Shown: piece after piece, positions 6,700-10,161 of the stretch
Layout: the number at the start of each line of letters is the position of its first letter
Numbering within the stretch: position 1 is the first letter of the stretch
Source: Chrysochromulina tobinii
Lineage: Eukaryota > Haptophyta > Prymnesiales > Chrysochromulinaceae
Direction of reading: 5' to 3'
Assembly (NCBI GenBank): GCA_001275005.1
Contig: JWZX01000357.1
Coordinates: forward strand, 1 to 10,161
DNA length: 10,161 nucleotides
Position numbers and translations under genes: made by a program
The notes under the pieces: generated by a model
What the model saw: the letters and a program-made list of their open reading frames with translations, nothing else
Database searches by the model: none
Told to the model about the DNA's origin: nothing

Positions 6700-8289
6700 A
6701 TGGGCCTTCGAAAGCTTCCGCGGGCGAATGCCAAGGAGACGCTCACCGATGGTACGGCATCGGTTGGGACCAGAATAGCTGTCGCCGCGGACCTCCCTCG
6801 GGATGGCATGCGCCCTGGCCGGGAGGCGCAACGCAGTCGAGAGGCGCCAAAGCAAGCTGCAAACATTGCGGACTTCTCGCTCTCGCAGCCGCCCCCCTTT
6901 GACGTGCGCGCGCCCGAGCTACTGCACGAGGTCGTCGGAACGCTGCCCGAGAAGCTGCGCTGCCCGCAGGCTGACTTTGAGATTGACGCCACGAGCAGGG
7001 AGGCTTGCTTGCTCGCCACGCATGCCTTCTGGTACCTCTTCGTCTCGCTGCAGCTGCCGCACCTCGAGACGCAGCGCGACGAACTCCTCCGGCTGATGGC
7101 TGTGCAGTACGCTCGCCTGACCGTCAAGCTCGTGTGCGCGATCGACACGTTCCTGGACCACTTCGCGCCGCTGGTCGCAACCGTTGAGCTGGTGGCACTG
7201 CGCCGGCACGGCGCGCTCGGCTCTCAGAGCCAGCAGGGTCCCGCGGCCGCGGCCGTCTTCCGGCACCTGCTCGCGCTGCTCGGGGCGCCGCCGCTCAGCC
7301 CGGAGCGCTTCACGCAGCACATGCGCTTCGCGGAGCGGCTGGGGTCCGAGGCTGCTGCGTCGGCGACCCTCGCGGGTGCGTCCAAGACTGCCACGTCCGA
7401 AAAGGGCGTATCTGGGGCGATCACTTGGAATCTTGGCGCCAACAACGGGCCTGTGCGCGCCTCGCCGCTTGGCCCGATCCTCATCCCGCAACTGCCGCAC
7501 ATCGAGCGGCCCGAGGGCGGCACAGCCAGCGCGGCGATACTGCCCGCCATCGCTGGGGCCAAGCCGCCGTCGCTCGGCCTGAAGCGCGCGAGTGGCTCGA
7601 ATGCGAGTGTCTCGGCGTTTTTACCCAGGAAAGGGACCCCGGAAGGGTGGGGCACGATGCGCCAGACGGTGGCCGTGCAGGCGATGGTGAAGAGCAAGTC
7701 GAAGCTCCGGCGCGAGAAGGCGGCGTCGACGGGTCAATTGCTCGGGAGCCTCTTGCCCGCGCGCCCCTACCGGCCCCCTCGCCTCGCATGCGACCTAAAC
7801 CGGCAGTCGCCGCTGGTCGCGATCTTCAAGGGAGTGCCGCCGGCCTCGGTGCTCGCCACGCCAGAGCTCATGGACTTTGCGACGCGCAGCGGCTTCGGCC
7901 GGCCGCTTGGCAGCAGCGAGGCACGCAGCAGCAGCAGCAGCAGCCAGGCCGTGCGCGCGCTTCAGGGCGCACGAGCAGTGACCGTGCGACACAGCGCACC
8001 TGGCGTGGGCGCGCGCAGCCGCCTCGGGGGCACCGCCTCCTTCCAGGCGCTCCAGCCGGCGGGTCTGGTGGAGCGCAGCCGGAGACGCCTCGAAGACTAC
8101 TTCGTAGCCTCGAAGGGTGAGGACACGACTATGCTCATCTTCGAGCGCACCATGGAGTCACGATGCCGCGGCATCGACGGACAGCGCGATGAGAAGCTCC
8201 TCATGTCAAGGCCCGAGCTAGCCGACTACACGCTCGAGCTGGCCAACCATACGCTCAACCCGAGCCCGCTGCGCATGCGCAAGGACTAA
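6700..8289 (+). CDS. FAM227 (FWWh-type) family-like protein, 529 aa
   Basis: ATG 6700 is the first in-frame ATG after TAA 6676-6678; the stop is at 8287-8289. Residues about 68-170 form the most conserved-looking part: PELLHEVVGTLPEKL, then HAFWYLF (108-114), QRDELLRLMAVQYARLTV and IDTFLDHFAPLVATVELVAL. The FWY-centred helix followed by an LxRxAxxY-like helix and a DxFxxxxP segment fits the FAM227/FWWh domain (PF14922) as I know it; members are linked to motile cilia. A later NRQSPLVAIFKGVP segment may be the second family motif. The middle (200-340) is low-complexity, with a six-Ser AGC run at 7927-7944; the C-terminus has charged helices. The family call rests on motif recall, not a search, and no enzyme motif is visible. 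It could instead be an unrelated helical protein. Confidence 0.6.
   Translation: MGLRKLPRANAKETLTDGTASVGTRIAVAADLPRDGMRPGREAQRSREAPKQAANIADFSLSQPPPFDVRAPELLHEVVGTLPEKLRCPQADFEIDATSREACLLATHAFWYLFVSLQLPHLETQRDELLRLMAVQYARLTVKLVCAIDTFLDHFAPLVATVELVALRRHGALGSQSQQGPAAAAVFRHLLALLGAPPLSPERFTQHMRFAERLGSEAAASATLAGASKTATSEKGVSGAITWNLGANNGPVRASPLGPILIPQLPHIERPEGGTASAAILPAIAGAKPPSLGLKRASGSNASVSAFLPRKGTPEGWGTMRQTVAVQAMVKSKSKLRREKAASTGQLLGSLLPARPYRPPRLACDLNRQSPLVAIFKGVPPASVLATPELMDFATRSGFGRPLGSSEARSSSSSSQAVRALQGARAVTVRHSAPGVGARSRLGGTASFQALQPAGLVERSRRRLEDYFVASKGEDTTMLIFERTMESRCRGIDGQRDEKLLMSRPELADYTLELANHTLNPSPLRMRKD
7927..7944 (+). repeat. (AGC)6 trinucleotide run coding poly-Ser
   Basis: Six consecutive AGC codons lie inside the FAM227-like gene, in a low-complexity linker (residues around 410-415). 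Likely length-variable by slippage. Confidence 0.9.
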
Positions 8290-8821
8290 CTCTCACGTTA
8301 GTGTCGTTTCGTGTGCTCGGCGTAGCGCCCCGACGCGCCCCGCCCCCGCGATGGCGATCGCGCGACGTTTTCGTAACGTCATACGAGATGTGGCGCCGCC
8401 ACGAAACGCTCATCTAGTAGCTCCAAAGAGCATAGAACCATAGTAAGAGAACATAAAGAAATTCCGGCGTCCTTCAAGGTGTTTTTGAACAGGAATGTCC
8501 TCCCGGATCGGAGAGCAATTCGTAACCACAAGTTGATTACGATAATAAACACTCGCAATGTCAGCCGTGACAATTTTTTTTATTTTTTTTCCGGTCTCGC
8601 TTACCGGTAACGATAATGACACACACAATCACAACCATAAAATCATTAAACGCGAACGACGCAATCGATGCGTTGATCGCGCTCTGTAGATTCGCACGCA
8701 TTCGCCAGCGCGACGCTTGCGCCCGTTGCGCGCGTCGGTGACCGGCTCATCCGACGTCCCGGCCTTGTCAAACGACGTCTTCGTCGGCGTCGCGGGCAGC
8801 CACGATGGTCTTCGCCCCAGA

Positions 8822-8851
8822 GCAGACTGCGATCGTGCAGACTGCGATCGT
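8822..8851. repeat. 15-bp perfect tandem duplication
   Basis: GCAGACTGCGATCGT is present twice without a gap (8822-8836, 8837-8851). No function seen. Confidence 0.95.
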
Positions 8852-8896
8852 GCTTCCCTAACATCCAGAGGGCGCGCACATGACACGCCGGAATCC

Positions 8897-8913
8897 CGCG
8901 CATGGCATGCGCG
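8897..8913. repeat. 17-bp palindrome with a single-base centre
   Basis: CGCGCATG-G-CATGCGCG has perfect 8-bp arms. It may be a dimer-binding site or chance in GC-rich DNA. Confidence 0.9.
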
Positions 8914-9172
8914 ACTCTGCACTAGCGTTTGCTGCGCAGTGAGCTACGTTGCGCGTTTTGCGCGGATGCCGCGCAGGAATCGCCTAGCATGCGCCCTTGT
9001 TCTTGACCGTAGCGAGTCGCACGAGCCGATAATGATGAGGTTGAATCTGTGCACAGGCGCGCCCGATGGCGCGCCCCCATCAGGGAACGCAAAGAGTCGC
9101 ACGACACGTCATCGCATGACGAAGACGGTGTCATGCGACAGGAACTGTTCTGTGCGGCGAGTGTTCGGCACC

Positions 9173-9406
9173 ATGTTGTTGTGTCTCATACCCATGGCTG
9201 CCGCGCTTGAAGATGATCTGCGAGGAAGAGAGGCGACGCAGGAGCAGCGCGGTGAGAGAGGGTGCACAGCGAGCAGCAGGCAGAGACTACGCTCTCTGCG
9301 CAGTCAGCAGAGGAGACTGACTTCAGTTCCTGTTGGCCATCCTTTCTGCGTGCGCGGGTCGCGCTCCTCGTCGTTGCTGCGCCAGAGTGTTCTGGGTGCA
9401 TATTGA
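9173..9406 (+). CDS. Possible short secreted protein or signal-peptide exon
   Basis: The ATG at 9173 sits in a strong eukaryotic start context (GGCACCATG). It is followed by a short hydrophobic stretch, MLLCLIPMAAALEDD, that looks like a signal peptide. The frame continues as Arg/Ser/Gln-rich text to TGA 9404-9406. A GTGAGA donor-like site at 9252 lies within it. The next gene (9725 onward) encodes an extracellular-looking Cys-rich domain without its own signal peptide, so this could be its first exon. However, joining the 9252 donor to the best acceptor (9758-9759) does not keep the frame, so the exon structure is unresolved. It could also be a chance ORF. Confidence 0.25.
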   Translation: MLLCLIPMAAALEDDLRGREATQEQRGERGCTASSRQRLRSLRSQQRRLTSVPVGHPFCVRGSRSSSLLRQSVLGAY

Positions 9407-9724
9407 AGCGCTCGCCGAGCCTCCCGCCATGGGCAACAGGGCAACGCGGTCTTCGCAGTGCCGACCGACAGCTGGAACGATCTGAGATTCCGCCAGTTTT
9501 CGATTGACTTTCATTTCGGTAAGTTTTCGGTCAGAGCTTCGCGCGGAATTACTTACGAACGGGCCATGTTTCCCGAGATCATGGTTCAAATTAATTTTGA
9601 CGCACTGCCCTGTGCAGAAAAAACCTTTTCTTGTGCTTCGTTTTCGGAACTCGCAATGTGTTTCATTCTTTGTGTGGGCGAGAAATGAGGGCCCCAGAGA
9701 AAGGGTTGCAGGAAAGGGGCGGGC

Positions 9725-10161
9725 ATGCTGTCTTTCTCCCCCCCGTTCGGGAAGCCCAGGTTCTCGAACTCAACTCGTCGGCCGAGTTGGCACCTCACAT
9801 GGGATGACGAAAACGCTGGCTCGATTCATTGCAGCACCTTTGTGCTCATTCAAGACGTGGCCGGAATCGATGTCCGCACAGTCGCCCAAGACCATCCCAA
9901 ACTTGTGCAGTGCATGGCGAGCTGCGCCTGGGCGGACCACCAAAGCAAGGGCACATCCTGCCGAGTTGCAATCTATGACGTCGCTGGGTGCACGGATGGC
10001 GAGCTGCCGTGCTTGCTCAACGACGGCACCGATGACTGGAGGATCGACACGGAGGACCGATTCAAGGGCTGTGCCGCCACGATGCTCCCTGTGCTCCTCA
10101 ACGACCAGGAGGACGACACTCAATGCGCTGTCAACCCTCTACCGTCCCCGCCCCCGCCGCC
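9725..10161 (+). CDS. Cys-rich extracellular-type protein entering a PSPPPPP tract; incomplete at the right edge, 5' end uncertain
   Basis: The frame starting at 9725 is open to the edge; the preceding in-frame stop is TGA 9686-9688. From about residue 25 the text is well-formed protein: WDDENAGSIHCSTFVLIQD, then QCMASCAWAD, CRVAIYDVAGC, LPCLLNDGTDDW, FKGCAATMLP and CAVNPLPSPPPP. Cysteines fall at residues 36, 63, 67, 79, 89, 96, 116 and 134, eight in all, which suggests four disulfides. The CxxxC...CRVAIYD...CLLND order is loosely like a PAN/apple-type fold, but this is tentative. The proline tract at the end mirrors the tail of the GT8 gene at the other edge. No signal peptide follows the 9725 ATG and its first 20 residues look unconvincing, so the real exon probably begins at 9760 or thereabouts after splicing. 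Role: probably cell surface or matrix; binding partner unknown. Confidence 0.65.
   Translation, partial: MLSFSPPFGKPRFSNSTRRPSWHLTWDDENAGSIHCSTFVLIQDVAGIDVRTVAQDHPKLVQCMASCAWADHQSKGTSCRVAIYDVAGCTDGELPCLLNDGTDDWRIDTEDRFKGCAATMLPVLLNDQEDDTQCAVNPLPSPPPP
9732..9759 (+). promoter_or_regulatory. Candidate 3' splice acceptor upstream of the Cys-rich domain
   Basis: A polypyrimidine run (CTTTCTCCCCCCC, ending at 9744) is followed by CCCAG ending at 9759. GTAAGT at 9519-9524 is a good donor match upstream and would give a 241-bp intron. Neither upstream frame I tried gives a continuous product with this pair, so the acceptor is only a candidate. Confidence 0.3.

Larger units (their letters stand above)
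8290..9172. other. Intergenic region without a supported gene
   Basis: About 880 bp follow the FAM227-like stop. Positions 8380-8660 are clearly richer in AT than the coding regions and include T8-A-T8 at 8574-8590. From 8690 on the sequence is GC-rich again and carries a 15-bp tandem duplication and a 17-bp palindrome. A frame on the plus strand (ATG near 8966 to 9406) stays open, but its text is Arg/Ser-rich with no recognisable domain. Minus-strand frames at 8379-8628 have no recognisable content either. Confidence 0.6.

Noticed and set aside
7425-8120. Alternative plus-strand frame inside the FAM227-like gene
   Set aside because: Arg/Gly/Pro-rich shadow text without a domain; the frame starting at 6700 is longer, with structured helices.
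8285-8302. Terminator-like hairpin at the FAM227-like stop (ACTAAC/GTTAGT)
   Set aside because: Only a 6-bp AT-rich stem and no following T run; this is a eukaryotic gene, so a bacterial-type terminator is not expected.
8379-8628. Two overlapping minus-strand frames in the AT-richer island
   Set aside because: Short, no recognisable domain, no repeat or transposon signature I can identify.
9458-9688. Plus-strand 76-codon frame before the Cys-rich domain
   Set aside because: It lacks an ATG near its beginning, is AT-rich, contains a good GTAAGT site at 9519, and does not join in frame to the downstream exon.
9770-10123. Minus-strand frame opposite the Cys-rich domain
   Set aside because: Antisense shadow; the plus frame has regular cysteines and leads into PSPPPP.
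1-10161. CRISPR array, tRNA or rRNA genes, bacterial operons
   Set aside because: No regularly spaced identical repeats, no tRNA cloverleaf or rRNA signature noticed by eye, and gene organisation is eukaryotic.

Overview
The window looks like nuclear DNA from a GC-rich, flagellated, single-celled alga or related protist. The long open frames carry no bacterial promoters or ribosome binding sites. Two genes encode SPPP-type hydroxyproline-rich (extensin/pherophorin-like) tracts. One protein looks like the eukaryote-only, cilium-associated FAM227 family, and there are GTAAGT and polypyrimidine-AG splice-like signals. A haptophyte or a similar GC-rich alga would fit, but the sequence does not identify the lineage.

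Layout. (1) Positions 1-3674, minus strand: a secreted family 8 glycosyltransferase (GT8, GAUT-like) fused to a long tail of three proline-rich tracts separated by two small globular segments. It runs off the left edge. Its proline-coding phase breaks twice, by -1 near 1710 and by +1 near 75, so no single frame reads the whole gene, although the middle frame is stop-free from 1968 to 1. (2) Positions 3675-4078: a divergent promoter region with a decayed direct repeat of about 75 bp. (3) Positions 4079-6442, plus: a 787-residue protein with a long disordered, repeat-containing N-terminus and a C-terminal armadillo-like helical domain. (4) Positions 6443-6699: a short spacer. (5) Positions 6700-8289, plus: a 529-residue FAM227 (FWWh)-like protein. 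(6) Positions 8290 to about 9720: mostly noncoding, with an AT-richer island, a small tandem repeat and a palindrome. A possible signal-peptide exon starts at 9173. (7) From 9725 (or 9760, if spliced) to the right edge, plus: a Cys-rich extracellular domain that enters another PSPPPPP tract.

Both edges therefore hold secreted, proline-rich wall or matrix-type proteins, and the two intracellular-type genes lie between them. Nothing in the sequence shows that the four genes act in one pathway. The most notable items are the glycosyltransferase-HRGP fusion and its two compensating phase breaks.
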